DNA from: JAVBQJ01 sp031549115
GTDB lineage: Bacteria > Verrucomicrobiota > Lentisphaeria > Victivallales > Victivallaceae
Assembly (NCBI GenBank): GCA_031549115.1
Contig: JAVBQJ010000052.1
Span: 1-53,760, forward strand
DNA length: 53,760 nt
Direction of reading: 5' to 3'
Part shown: one piece after another, positions 1 to 9,300 of the stretch
Numbering within the stretch: position 1 is the stretch's first letter
How the letters are laid out: every line of letters starts with the position of its first letter
Made by a program: the position numbers and the translations under genes
The notes under the pieces: generated by a model
Database searches by the model: none
What the model was told of the DNA's origin: nothing
Seen by the model: only the letters and a program-made list of their open reading frames with translations

Positions 1-688
1 ATAACCGGGTCAGATTGCGATAACAAACGTCGGCACGGGCGGGACTGTACTTCTTGGCATTCTCGGTGAACGCATTCAATAAGCTCCAGCGCGTCGGATC
101 GGCGAATTCTTCGTAGCGAGGTTCTTTGAACTCCCGCCAGAGCGGTACTATATCCGACGAGTTGATCGCGCCGGCTTCGGCCACCTTGACGATGGCGGCT
201 CGCGCCTGGTCGTCTTTGACGTACATCAGCTTTAAGTCTTCGGCCACGGTTTCGAGCGTCAAAAACTCATTATCGAGTTCGTCGATGGCTTCCATGACCA
301 GGCTGTTCAGCTCAATCCGCGACGTATGGCGCCGCTTCAAAACCATGCTGCCGCCCAACATGAGGTTGCTGCAGCACTGAACTGTCAGCCCCGCCGCCAG
401 CCCGACCGCAATCGTCCGGTCGTGCGAGTTGCGGATGGCGATGCAGCGGCTCCATTCGACCGAACTGGTCTTGTTGATCCGCATAAAGCCGAACATCCGC
501 TGACCGTCGCGAGCCAGGCCGTATTGTTCGTCGAGAATTTCCCAACGCCGATCCCTGACCACGTCGGTCACGGCATCGATTACCTCGACATGCGGCACCG
601 GTTTCCAGCTCGCGGTCGCCTCCGGCGTCGGCACCAACGCGATTTCATCGCGGCCGACAAATTTGCCTTCACTCATCATCAAGCCCAT
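1..688 (-). CDS. DUF932 (phage/plasmid-like) protein, C-terminus cut by window edge
   Basis: Reading the minus strand from 688 gives an open frame of 229 codons that runs off the left edge. The protein begins MGLMMSEGKFVGRDEIALVPTP and contains the segment YGLARDGQRMFGFMRI, followed by a stretch with conserved-looking IAIRNSHDRT and GGSMVLKRRHT. This pattern matches the DUF932 family, which is widespread in phages, plasmids and ICEs and has no firmly known biochemical role. The start is supported by GGAGG six bases upstream, lying across the stop codon of the upstream nuclease gene, so translation is probably coupled. It is the last visible gene of a four-gene minus-strand operon. The family call comes from pattern recognition only. 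Confidence 0.7.
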   Translation of the reverse strand, partial: MGLMMSEGKFVGRDEIALVPTPEATASWKPVPHVEVIDAVTDVVRDRRWEILDEQYGLARDGQRMFGFMRINKTSSVEWSRCIAIRNSHDRTIAVGLAAGLTVQCCSNLMLGGSMVLKRRHTSRIELNSLVMEAIDELDNEFLTLETVAEDLKLMYVKDDQARAAIVKVAEAGAINSSDIVPLWREFKEPRYEEFADPTRWSLLNAFTENAKKYSPARADVCYRNLTRL

Positions 689-691
689 GAT

Positions 692-1480
692 TCACCTCCA
701 ATTTCTGCATCTGTTTTTGTAGGGACACTCGCCGCACGCGAACGAGGTTTCGTTCGGCAGGAACACGCCTTTGTTGATTGCGTCCTGCACCCGGTTTGCC
801 AACGCTTCGAAGCGCCGGAAGTCGTAAAACCCGCGACCGGTGTAATGCGATTCGCAGCTCGGATTCTTGGTCTTGGTCACGACATCGAACCGGAAGAGTG
901 GAGTCGTGCCGTTCTGCTTCCGGTAGGCGTAGCTGAACACGGTTGCCTGAAGATCGCGATTGGCCTTGCCTGTTGCCCAGCGCGTCGCCGAAGTCTTCCA
1001 ATCGACGACACAGGCATCGGGACCGTCCTGAACAATTAAATCCCATTCCCCGATCAGCGGCTTGTCCAACCCCGGCACTTCGATTTTGAACGCCTGCGCC
1101 ACGCCTTTGACCGTATAAAAGTCCGACCAGGAAGCCAACGCCACATCCAACATCTTTGCCGCCAATTCAATCATCGTATCGACGCTTTCGCCTTCCTTGT
1201 AGATCAGGTTCGGCGTCGCCTCCACTTCGATCTTGAAGGTCTCGGCAAACCGTTCCACTATCTCCTCGCGCGTCAACGAACCGCCCATCACGCATTCCCA
1301 CGCTTGCATAGTCAGCGCCGCATGGAAGGCCCGTCCGAACGGAAAGCAAACCGAAGTCCGTTCCACCTCGGCTTGCTCCACATAGCGATAAAAGAATTGC
1401 AACTGGCAGATATTGAGATAGGTATTCAACGCGCTGTAGCTCCAATGCGGCTCCCGCCGCAGTTCATCGATGGCCGCCAT
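692..1480 (-). CDS. PD-(D/E)XK nuclease of RecB/Cas4 type with Fe-S cysteines
   Basis: A 262-residue protein. The nuclease signature is visible as GEWDLIV (D147) and VVDWKTS (D160, K162), followed by a Q178-to-Y184 block (LQATVFSY) as in RecB-family nucleases. One cysteine near the N-terminus (C25) plus three at the C-terminus (C249, C252, C258 in FACGECPYKNRC) reproduce the 4Fe-4S arrangement of AddB and Cas4. A role in DNA end processing or recombination is inferred. An in-frame GTG start at 1516 exists, but the ATG at 1480 is preferred: it overlaps the upstream stop as TGATG and has GGAGG eight bases before it. No cas genes are nearby, so an exonuclease of a mobile-element recombination module is likelier than Cas4. 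Confidence 0.8.
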   Translation of the reverse strand: MAAIDELRREPHWSYSALNTYLNICQLQFFYRYVEQAEVERTSVCFPFGRAFHAALTMQAWECVMGGSLTREEIVERFAETFKIEVEATPNLIYKEGESVDTMIELAAKMLDVALASWSDFYTVKGVAQAFKIEVPGLDKPLIGEWDLIVQDGPDACVVDWKTSATRWATGKANRDLQATVFSYAYRKQNGTTPLFRFDVVTKTKNPSCESHYTGRGFYDFRRFEALANRVQDAINKGVFLPNETSFACGECPYKNRCRNWR

Positions 1481-1911
1481 CACGCCGCCCTCCAGCTTTC
1501 GATCAACTCCGAACACTGCCGCTTGGTCAACTGCCGGACATCGCCGACCTGATAGCGCCCGGCGATTTGCTGCGGCGTTACCCCGCGCTGCCGGGCCAAA
1601 TCCATCAAATACTGGATCTGTCTGGCACTCGCCGGAACGTCGTTTTGCCCCTCTCCTGATGAGTTATTCAGCGAGCCGTTTTTCGTCGCTCTGCGGGGCG
1701 CGGAACCACCGTGATTCCCGGCGTTTTTCCCATGCAATTCCGCTTCGACCGAATTCCGGACCAGATCGAAGGTCTCGTGAATTTTGTCCTGAAGCTGCTC
1801 CGGCGTCAGGCCGTCCGGCAACTCGACCTCCACCGAAGCGTGATACGACTGCGAAGAATATTCGCCCTCCGCCGGCACCTTCTTCGAATACGATGCATTC
1901 AATTTCAACAT
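1480..1911 (-). CDS. hypothetical protein of a recombination/replication module
   Basis: A 143-residue protein (148 if the ATG at 1926 is used). The start at 1911 is preferred because GGGAG sits eight bases upstream, inside the longer reading frame. The N-terminal half (LNASYSKKVPAEGEY, then VEVELPDGLTPEQLQDKIHETF) looks like a compact folded domain. A hydrophilic linker rich in Gly, Asn and Ser follows (about 70-95). The C-terminal segment, ASARQIQYLMDLARQRG through RQCSELIESW, resembles a short helical domain often appended to phage single-strand-binding or recombination proteins. It overlaps the downstream nuclease by one base and follows the clamp gene, so a role with DNA ends or single strands is inferred. 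I do not recognise a named family. Confidence 0.65.
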   Translation of the reverse strand: MLKLNASYSKKVPAEGEYSSQSYHASVEVELPDGLTPEQLQDKIHETFDLVRNSVEAELHGKNAGNHGGSAPRRATKNGSLNNSSGEGQNDVPASARQIQYLMDLARQRGVTPQQIAGRYQVGDVRQLTKRQCSELIESWRAA

Positions 1912-1930
1912 AATCTCATCTCCCATAAAC

Positions 1931-1970
1931 GCCGAAGAGCCGAGGGCATCACCGCCCTCGGCTCTCCGGC
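1931..1970 (-). terminator. strong stem-loop between clamp-like gene and next operon gene
   Basis: Perfect 12-base inverted repeat AGAGCCGAGGGC (1936-1947) / GCCCTCGGCTCT (1954-1965) with a 6-base loop. After one mismatch it extends by four more pairs (GCCG/CGGC). It lies just downstream of the clamp stop in the direction of transcription. There is no U-tract, so it may be a partial terminator, an mRNA-stability element or a brake on expression of the genes after it. Confidence 0.6.
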
Positions 1971-1988
1971 TTCTTGATTATTTACTCT

Positions 1989-3248
1989 TCAAATCGCCAT
2001 TTTGATCCGTTCGATGGCCCGGCGAGCCTGAATGAATTCACGCTCTTTCTGCTTCTGCGCCAGTACGGCTTCTTTGACCTTGCGGGTCAGGGAGGCCGAT
2101 TCATCGAACAGCATTTTGAGTTTGCCGCGCAGATCGTCCACGGCGGCATTGAGCTCGTCCATCACGTTGACGGACTCGACGGGCTCCATCGGTTTGGTTG
2201 CTTCCATTTGGGGTTCCTCCTTCTGAATTACGGGTTGAATATGGGTAACGTTGTTGGGACTTGCACGAACCGGCATGGCGATGAAACGGCCATAGCCGCC
2301 CGTCGCCAGCACCGGGGTATTGCCGTCCGAACCGGTGGCAAAGGTTTTGTAGCCCTGCTGCAACATCCGCAGCAGAATATGTTTATTCAAGGCAAAGAGC
2401 TTCGTTGGAGCCGCCCCGATCAACTCCGCTTCGACCTGAAGCTTCATATTCGGCGCGACCACAGAAATGAAGGTCACTTCCTTCTGCGTCATCTGCAATT
2501 CCACCGCATGAAACGGCGGTTGATCGGGCACGACCTTGAGAAAATCGATCACCCGTTCCGGCTCCAGAATCGTCAAATGGCAATCCAATGACCGTTCCAT
2601 CGGTACCACCTGCCGCCAATTCGGATACGCTCCCGGCAAAGCCTTGCCCTGCCAAACGAAATTGCCGATTTCTACCCGAAACAACCGCTCTTCCTTGACG
2701 TGCCAAACCTGTAACACACCTTTCCCGGCAGGCTTCGCAGCCAACAGCGCATGCGGAAACGGCAGCGTGATTTCCTCGGGCAAATCCAATGAGCAAGGCA
2801 GATTCAACAACTGCTTGCCATCCGTGACCGTGACTCCGTCCGCAGAAAGATTAATCCCCTGCAATGTCCTCCGCGCCTCCAGCCGATCCACCACTGGCGC
2901 CGCCAAAGCCAACAGATTCCCGAAATCCTCCGGCAACGCAACTTCGACCGCATCGACAGGAACAACCTCGACCTCCGGCCACTCGACCGCAATGCCCTGA
3001 AGCTCGACTTCATTCTTCGCCGTGCGTACAACCTCCCGCAAAGCCTTCAACTCCACGCCGAAGTCAAATACCCCCTCGGCCTCGACCGTCAGCGCCACAA
3101 CCTCCACCCCATCAGTCGCCATCAACACCGCTTCGGCGCTTGTACCCACAAACCGTACCATCCGCTGAAACTCCACCGGCGAAGTCTGCGAACACGCCTT
3201 CCCTAATACCTTCAAGGCATCGGCCAACACATTTTTCCTGATTTTCAT
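1989..3248 (-). CDS. DNA polymerase III beta-clamp-like protein with C-terminal coiled-coil tail
   Basis: A 419-residue protein. Residues 1-328 read as a three-domain sliding clamp: an N-terminal MKIRKNVLADALKVLGKACS helix, repeated beta-rich domains, and the family's usual closing motif seen as RFIAMPVR (compare MPMRL at the end of DnaN). A normal clamp would end there. This one continues for 91 residues through a Pro/Glu-rich linker into a charged heptad-like segment (about 365-419). The start has GGGAGG just upstream. As first gene of a minus-strand operon with a nuclease and DUF932, it is probably a mobile-element clamp paralogue and not the housekeeping DnaN. Clamp identity rests on overall pattern and the C-terminal motif. 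Confidence 0.7.
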   Translation of the reverse strand: MKIRKNVLADALKVLGKACSQTSPVEFQRMVRFVGTSAEAVLMATDGVEVVALTVEAEGVFDFGVELKALREVVRTAKNEVELQGIAVEWPEVEVVPVDAVEVALPEDFGNLLALAAPVVDRLEARRTLQGINLSADGVTVTDGKQLLNLPCSLDLPEEITLPFPHALLAAKPAGKGVLQVWHVKEERLFRVEIGNFVWQGKALPGAYPNWRQVVPMERSLDCHLTILEPERVIDFLKVVPDQPPFHAVELQMTQKEVTFISVVAPNMKLQVEAELIGAAPTKLFALNKHILLRMLQQGYKTFATGSDGNTPVLATGGYGRFIAMPVRASPNNVTHIQPVIQKEEPQMEATKPMEPVESVNVMDELNAAVDDLRGKLKMLFDESASLTRKVKEAVLAQKQKEREFIQARRAIERIKMAI

Positions 3249-3587
3249 ATTACCTCCCGATAAAAAACGAGACTCCCGCCGCCGCCCCGAATGGACCGCG
3301 GCGAAAGACTTTTTGTTGTTTGCGGAAAAGTAATATATAAGTCAGATTTTTTGAACAGCGTGAGAATTGGAATAAAGGTATATTTTCGATATTTTCTGCG
3401 CAAAGGAACTGTGTGAAATGAATCTGATTTTACAAGAAGAAAGGAAATAATATTACTTTCCTCAATAGCTCTCCAATACATAATCGAATCCAGAAAATTA
3501 AGCATCGGCATCTCCTAAGCTCCGTAAAGACTTTTAAATTATGGTTTTCATCTTGCAATAACAGGCATAACATGCTAAATTACAATA

Positions 3588-3617
3588 TTGACGTCGCCTG
3601 ATAGATGATTGTATTGT
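3588..3617 (+). promoter_or_regulatory. candidate promoter of the phosphorothioation operon
   Basis: TTGACG (3588-3593) and TATTGT (3612-3617) are separated by 18 bases, about 80 bases before the first gene. A second possible pair, TTGCAA (3553-3558) and TAAATT (3576-3581) with 17-base spacing, lies just upstream. Both are only moderate matches to the sigma-70 consensus. If the operon's own sigma factor is used, the true promoter could look different. Confidence 0.3.
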
Positions 3618-3642
3618 GGGGAGGGAGGCGGTCTGCTCATAA

Positions 3643-3657
3643 AACACAAAATGTGTT
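3643..3657. promoter_or_regulatory. short inverted repeat, possible operator
   Basis: AACACA-AAA-TGTGTT is a perfect 6-3-6 inverted repeat just downstream of the candidate promoter and 40 bases before the first defence gene. The position suits a repressor site or a leader hairpin. The repeat is short enough to occur by chance. Confidence 0.3.
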
Positions 3658-3698
3658 ACTGTATTTTTGCATGAGTCTGTTGACAAGGAGTCGTTTCC

Positions 3699-5414
3699 GT
3701 GTGGTGCAAAACGTGTAATAGAGAAACTGTAAAAAATGATTGCGAGTTTTGCGGGAAGCCGACCGAATCGGAGATTCCTCTCGAAGTGTACTGGTGCAAT
3801 GCTTGTAAAATTCCAATAATTAAATCAGCAAATGGCATAGATAATACAATTTGTACCTTATGTGGAAATGAAACGGTATACCTATGTGCAGATTTACGTC
3901 CTGTTTTTCCTGAGGAAAGGTTATTTTGGGAGATAAACCAAGGCAAACCATTGGCGCATATAAACGACAGTGTTTGGGCATCTAACAACCGTTACTATGT
4001 CAATGGTAGATCTATTGTGTTAACTGCCGCGTTTTATAAAAAGGTATCCCCAGAAAAAATAAGAGAGCAGTTAGGGCAGTTCCGTGAACAAAATAGCTAT
4101 GAGCAATTCAATGCTCAAATTGAGCGATTTATTGCCGCGAATAAAGCTCGCCTTGTTGAAATAACAGATGAGGCATGTTCCTTTATCTCCGATGTTGCAA
4201 AAAATTATCGAAGAAAAGAAGTTGTAATCTCTTTCTCGGGAGGCAAAGATTCAACAGTTGCTGCCGATTTAGTGGTAAGGGCATTACGGGATCCAAGTTT
4301 GGTTCATATCTTTGGAGATACTACGTTAGAGTTTCCAATGACCATGGATTATGCTGAGCGCTTTCGCAAAAACAATCCCAAGGCAATATTTAAGGTGGCC
4401 CGGAATAACGAGCAAAATTTTTATTCCGTTTGTGAAGAAATAGGTCCTCCCGCAAGGATGTTACGTTGGTGTTGTTCCATGTTTAAAACAGGTCCCATAA
4501 CACGAACTCTCAACCGCTTATATGGCGAAAAAGATATTTTGACTTTCTACGGAATTCGAAAATGTGAATCAGTTTCGCGCAGTCGATACAATCGCATTGA
4601 AGACGATGCCGGGGCTGTGAAGATTCAAAAACAACGTGTGGCTTCTCCTATTTTCCTTTGGAAAGACATTGATATTTGGTTATACATACTTGGGGAAAGA
4701 ATCGATTTTAACGACGCATACAGGCTTGGGTACGATCGCGTAGGGTGTTGGTGTTGCCCGAATAATAGTGCGCGAACGCAGTATCTTGCAAAAGTTTATA
4801 TGCCAGAGCGATTTGAGCAATGGCGTAATTTTCTTATTGGGTTTGCAAAACGCATAGGAAAGCCTGATGCGGAAGAATATATTGACTCTGGTGCCTGGAA
4901 AGCGCGACAGGGAGGAAATGGCGTCAAAGCTGCTCAAGATATTAAAATTCGTTATGCGAATTGTACGACAGAAGAAAATGCAAAGGTGTATAAGCTTAAT
5001 AAGCCCATCGACGACAGCTTCATTGAGTTGTTTATTCCTTTTGGAAGAATCGCACCTGAACTTGGGCGAAAAATGATAAACGAGACAATAATAGTTGATT
5101 TGGCAACAGATGCGCCTATAATGTCAATTCAACCATTTTTTCATGAAGGCTACGACTACTCGGTTAAGATAAAGACAATGAATGTCGCAAAACACGATGA
5201 TCTGCATCGAATGGTTGGTTACCAAGTAAAAAAATACAACGCTTGTCGCAAATGCCTAAAATGTGAATCTCTGTGTCGGCATAGAGCAATTTCAATAGCA
5301 AATGGATTTTACCATATAAGCGCACAATATTGTAAAAGATGTAAGATGTGTGTTACTGCAAAGTATCTTGAGGGCGGGTGCCTTATGGAAAAATACCTCA
5401 AGACCAAGGAATAA
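3699..5414 (+). CDS. sspD: SspD/DndC-like PAPS-reductase-family sulfurtransferase
   Basis: A 571-residue protein of the PP-loop ATP pyrophosphatase / PAPS reductase family. Two N-terminal zinc ribbons (CKTC..CEFC and CNAC..CTLC) precede the PP-loop FSGGKDST (S180-S185 core). Paired cysteines RWCCSMFKTGP and GCWCCPNN match the Fe-S binding set of DndC/SspD. The C-terminus adds two ferredoxin-like cysteine clusters (CRKCLKCESLC and CKRCKMC). The family role is to activate the DNA backbone with ATP and insert sulfur delivered by a cysteine desulfurase. The start codon is GTG, chosen because AAGGAG lies eight bases upstream and the zinc ribbon begins immediately. It is first in a co-directional operon with DUF4007, a P-loop ATPase and a desulfurase, which points to SspD and not a housekeeping PAPS reductase. 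Confidence 0.85.
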   Translation: MWCKTCNRETVKNDCEFCGKPTESEIPLEVYWCNACKIPIIKSANGIDNTICTLCGNETVYLCADLRPVFPEERLFWEINQGKPLAHINDSVWASNNRYYVNGRSIVLTAAFYKKVSPEKIREQLGQFREQNSYEQFNAQIERFIAANKARLVEITDEACSFISDVAKNYRRKEVVISFSGGKDSTVAADLVVRALRDPSLVHIFGDTTLEFPMTMDYAERFRKNNPKAIFKVARNNEQNFYSVCEEIGPPARMLRWCCSMFKTGPITRTLNRLYGEKDILTFYGIRKCESVSRSRYNRIEDDAGAVKIQKQRVASPIFLWKDIDIWLYILGERIDFNDAYRLGYDRVGCWCCPNNSARTQYLAKVYMPERFEQWRNFLIGFAKRIGKPDAEEYIDSGAWKARQGGNGVKAAQDIKIRYANCTTEENAKVYKLNKPIDDSFIELFIPFGRIAPELGRKMINETIIVDLATDAPIMSIQPFFHEGYDYSVKIKTMNVAKHDDLHRMVGYQVKKYNACRKCLKCESLCRHRAISIANGFYHISAQYCKRCKMCVTAKYLEGGCLMEKYLKTKE

Positions 5415-5418
5415 TAGA

Positions 5419-6309
5419 ATGGATATGGCAATGAAATTCAAAGCGCATGATACGTTCTTCATTCGCAAGGGATGGTTGAGCAAAGGACTGAAAAACGTGA
5501 AGTCTGACCCTACGGTATTTGTGCGTAAAGACATAAATCCAATGGATGTTTTGGGCCTTGGGGCAAATATGGTAAAGGCAATGCGTTATTGGATGCAAGC
5601 TGCCGGCCTAACTCGGGAACCGCAAAGCGGTAAGCGAAGTCAATTGGTCACGCAATTTGGTGAAGTCATATGGGAAAACGACAAATACATAGAAGAAATC
5701 GGAACCCTATGGCTCCTTCATTATCAGTTAGCGACAAATAAATCCGAGGCTACTGCGTGGTACTACTTTTTTAACAAGTTCAAGGCAACTGAATTTTTGT
5801 ATGATGATTTTAAAGTGCATATCAACAACTTTTTGTGGGAACACGAAAAGGAAGTTGCCGACAGTTCCATTGAGGGGGATTATAATTGCATATTAGGTAC
5901 ATACCTTTCCCGTGTTAAAACGAATCCCAAGAAAATAAACCCAGAAGAAAATATAGATTGTCCTCTTGGAGAATTGCGGCTTATTGATATTGTAGATAGA
6001 AGAAAACGCCTGTACAAAAAGAGTCAACCTCAAAAGGACACTTTGCCTCCGCTCATCTTACTTGCAGTAATCCTTGATCAGAGCAAAGGTGAAAAATCGG
6101 TCCGAATTTCGTCCATTCAAAATGATGAGTGTAACGCAGGAAAGGTGTTCAATCTTGATGTTATTCTTCTAACTAACTTACTTTACAAGATTGAGTTGAT
6201 GGGATATATAAAAGTGGTCAGGACTGCGGGCTTAGATGTAATTGAAATTAAAACAGAAATGACGTTTCTTGACTGCATTCGAGAATATTATCGACAAATA
6301 AACAGTTAA
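5419..6309 (+). CDS. sspB: SspB-like DUF4007 protein
   Basis: A 296-residue protein. Its opening, KFKAHDTFFIRKGWLSKGL, then LGLGANMVKAMRYWMQAAGL, is the recognisable DUF4007 pattern. In the Ssp phosphorothioation system the DUF4007 protein SspB is the nickase that opens one DNA strand for sulfur insertion, which is established knowledge. The same job is inferred here. The frame is open further upstream, but ATG 5419 is preferred: AAGGA lies eight bases before it, and it falls five bases after the stop of the sulfurtransferase gene. The C-terminal part looks like a winged-helix (LLTNLLYKIELMGYIKVVR). No nuclease motif can be named by eye. Confidence 0.85.
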   Translation: MDMAMKFKAHDTFFIRKGWLSKGLKNVKSDPTVFVRKDINPMDVLGLGANMVKAMRYWMQAAGLTREPQSGKRSQLVTQFGEVIWENDKYIEEIGTLWLLHYQLATNKSEATAWYYFFNKFKATEFLYDDFKVHINNFLWEHEKEVADSSIEGDYNCILGTYLSRVKTNPKKINPEENIDCPLGELRLIDIVDRRKRLYKKSQPQKDTLPPLILLAVILDQSKGEKSVRISSIQNDECNAGKVFNLDVILLTNLLYKIELMGYIKVVRTAGLDVIEIKTEMTFLDCIREYYRQINS

Positions 6310-6322
6310 AGAAGCGTGGATT

Positions 6323-9300
6323 ATGGAGAATTGCCCTATGCTCAACGGCAATATAGATGTCGTAAAAGGATTTCAATCCTCGGTAAACATCGCTTATGAT
6401 TTGAATAATGCTGAAAAGGTGCGAGGATTTATTCCAACGCAGTCTAGCCTTGATGTCATTGAAGATATTTTGCTTTCGACTGCTGAAAATGCTACCCAAA
6501 GGGCAAGGATTCTTATTGGCGCATACGGAAGAGGGAAATCACACATTATTCTTGTTTTGATGGCGCTGCTTTCTCAAAAAGATAAATCACTTTTTTATAT
6601 GCTACTTGCAAAAATGAAAGAAACCAATAGTGATTTATGTGAATATGCTTTGAATTATCTCAATAGTCCCCAAAAATTACTTCCGATAATTGTTCGTGGC
6701 AGTAGCGCAAGTTTGTCATCATCGTTCTTGAACGCATTGCAATTGAGCTTAAATGCAGATGGTCTATCCGACGTAATGCCGGAAACGCATTTTCGCGCAG
6801 CCGTAACGGCAATTGCGACATGGAAATCTGATTTCCATGATACCTATAATAGATTCATTAAAGTTCTTGGATTGCCTGTAGACCAGTTTATCTTTGCTCT
6901 TCAAGAATATGATGTTAAGGCGTATGAAAAATTTACAGAGCTATATCCAATTCTTACGTCGGGGAGTATATTTAACCCGTTCCTGGGCTTTGACATTGCT
7001 GATCTCTACGAGAATGTAGCGAGAAAAATTAAAGCCAAAGGCTACAGTGGTGTTTATGTTGTGTATGACGAGTTCAGCAAATACCTTGAGTCAAGTATTG
7101 CCAATGCGACAATCAGCGATATAAAGCTGTTGCAGGATTTTGCAGAGAAGTGCTCTCGGAGCGGCGATTCTCAAATGCATTTACTCCTCATCTGTCATAA
7201 AGACATTGCAAACTATATTGATGGTGGGTTACCTAAAGAAAAAGTTGATGGTTGGCGAGGAGTATCCGGTCGCTTTAAGCATATAAATCTGCACAATAAT
7301 TACTCCCAGATGTATGAAATTATCTCGGCAGTAATAAAAAAAGATGAAAAATTCTGGGCAAAGTATCTAAAAGACAATGAAGATTTGTTTTTAGAATTGC
7401 GTACCCGCTTTGTCAGAGATAGATTGCTTGACGTGAATAATGAGAATGAAATTCGAACTGCTGTGTTCGGTTGTTATCCACTTCATCCGATTTCCACTTT
7501 CATTTTGCCTCGATTGTCAGAAAGGGTCGCGCAGAATGAACGTACGCTATTTACTTTTTTATCATCAGATGATAGATACACGCTTTCTGCTTTTTTGAGA
7601 ACAGCAACCGACAGATTTCCGCTCATTACTCCGGACTATCTTTATGACTACTTCGAATCTTTGCTGCGCAAAGAACCTTACACAAGCGATGCGCACAAGA
7701 TTTATAAGTTAACAACAACAGTTCTTCTGAGAGTCGCTCCCGACTCACTTGAAGCAAAAATTATAAAGACAATTGCACTCATCTATCTAGTTGCCCAGTT
7801 CGAAAAGCTACCGCCAACTGTGGACGTTGTTTCCGATGCTTTCCGAGATGCTGTTGAAGATACGAAAGTTATCACTGCGGCTTTTTCCTCGCTCATTGAT
7901 AAGGAGTGTATTGTATACTTAAAACGCAGCAACGGTTATCTTCGCATAAAAGAAAGTAGCGGCGTGGATGTCGCAAATGAAATAACTTCTTATGTTGATC
8001 GACGTCGTACTGTAATGAAGATCGCGGATATATTAAATCGATCTGCCTTTGACAGCTATATGTATCCTACAAGCTATAATGATGAATTTGAGATTACACG
8101 TTACTTTGACTTCTCTTTTATAGAAGGGAAAGAGTTCTTGTCAATCCAAGATATGGAAACGAAACTCTCATCAAGCAACGCCGATGGGATTATCTATGCG
8201 GTCATTCCGCAGGATGCTGATGAACTTAGATGCCTTGAAAACGCGGTTGAAAAGATGACCAAAACAGCTAATCGTGTTGTTGTCATCTTGCCGAGTTCAA
8301 GCATTAATATTAATAAGGAAGCCTTTGAATATGAAGCGGCAAAAGACCTGAGAGAGAATGTTCCTTCCGGAGAATCAGTTCTTGCGGATGAATATGATAT
8401 TTATATAGATGATTTGGCAGAGGTAATTGGAACTTTTATCAACAATTATGCGCGTCCGGAAAATGGTAATGCCATTTACTACTACAAAGGACAAAAAGAG
8501 CCAATATTCCGGAAAGCTCAATTGACGGGGTTGCTTTCGTGTATATGTAAAGAGGTGTTCTACAGAACCCCGATTATTAATAATGAGTCTGTTAATAAAA
8601 ATTTCTTGCCTACTGTAGCAATAAACAGCCGTACCAAGATATTGGCAGGACTTTTGGAAAACGAACTGAAGCCAAATCTTGGATTAACAGGCAACGGACA
8701 AGAAGTTTCAATAATGCGGAGTACGCTGATTCAAACAGGTGTATTGGTTTCATCGTCTGATAATGCTTATGTTAATCTTGAACCGGAAGACGCAAATATT
8801 GCCACTGTCCTTTCCGTGATTCAAAAGTTCTTTTCTGAGACCTCAACAAGTGGTTCTGCAAACTTTGAGTACTTATATAACAGGCTTCAGAAACCAGAGT
8901 ATGGGTTTGGGTTAAAGCGTGGCATAATTCCGATCTATATAGCGGCAGTGTTGCATTTGAATAAACAAAACCTTGTTATCAAATATAGGGAAAAAGAAGA
9001 AAGAATTACTGCTGATTTGCTCAATGGTATCAACGAGACTCCTGCCGACTATTCGACCCTTGTTGAAGACTGGAGTGATGAAAAGTCTAGTTATATCGCA
9101 GCACTTGAAGTTGTTTTTAAAAGAGATATTAAGGAACGAGAAAAAATTTACAATGGGTTCTCCTATATTTTGTACGCAATGCATCGTTGGTATATGGCTT
9201 TGCCGAAATATGCCAAAGATCTAAAAATAGAGTATCAAGGGCAATACGTAAACTCGAAAGCTATTGAAGCTTCGCATATTAAATTCATTAATAGTTTAAG

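Larger units (their letters stand above)
3249..3698. other. AT-rich intergenic region between divergent operons
   Basis: No convincing gene. Composition shifts here from GC-rich to AT-rich, marking the left side of the defence island. A short minus-strand open frame at 3245-3511 has no plausible ribosome site or family look. Promoters for the divergent clamp and phosphorothioation operons must lie here. One short perfect inverted repeat and weak sigma-70-like boxes are listed separately. Confidence 0.6.

Noticed and set aside
692..1480. Cas4 and thus a CRISPR locus
   Set aside because: The nuclease has Cas4-like cysteines, but no repeats, cas1/cas2 or effector genes are present.
3245..3511. 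Minus-strand 88-codon frame upstream of the clamp gene
   Set aside because: No ribosome site; it runs through the probable promoter region of the clamp operon.
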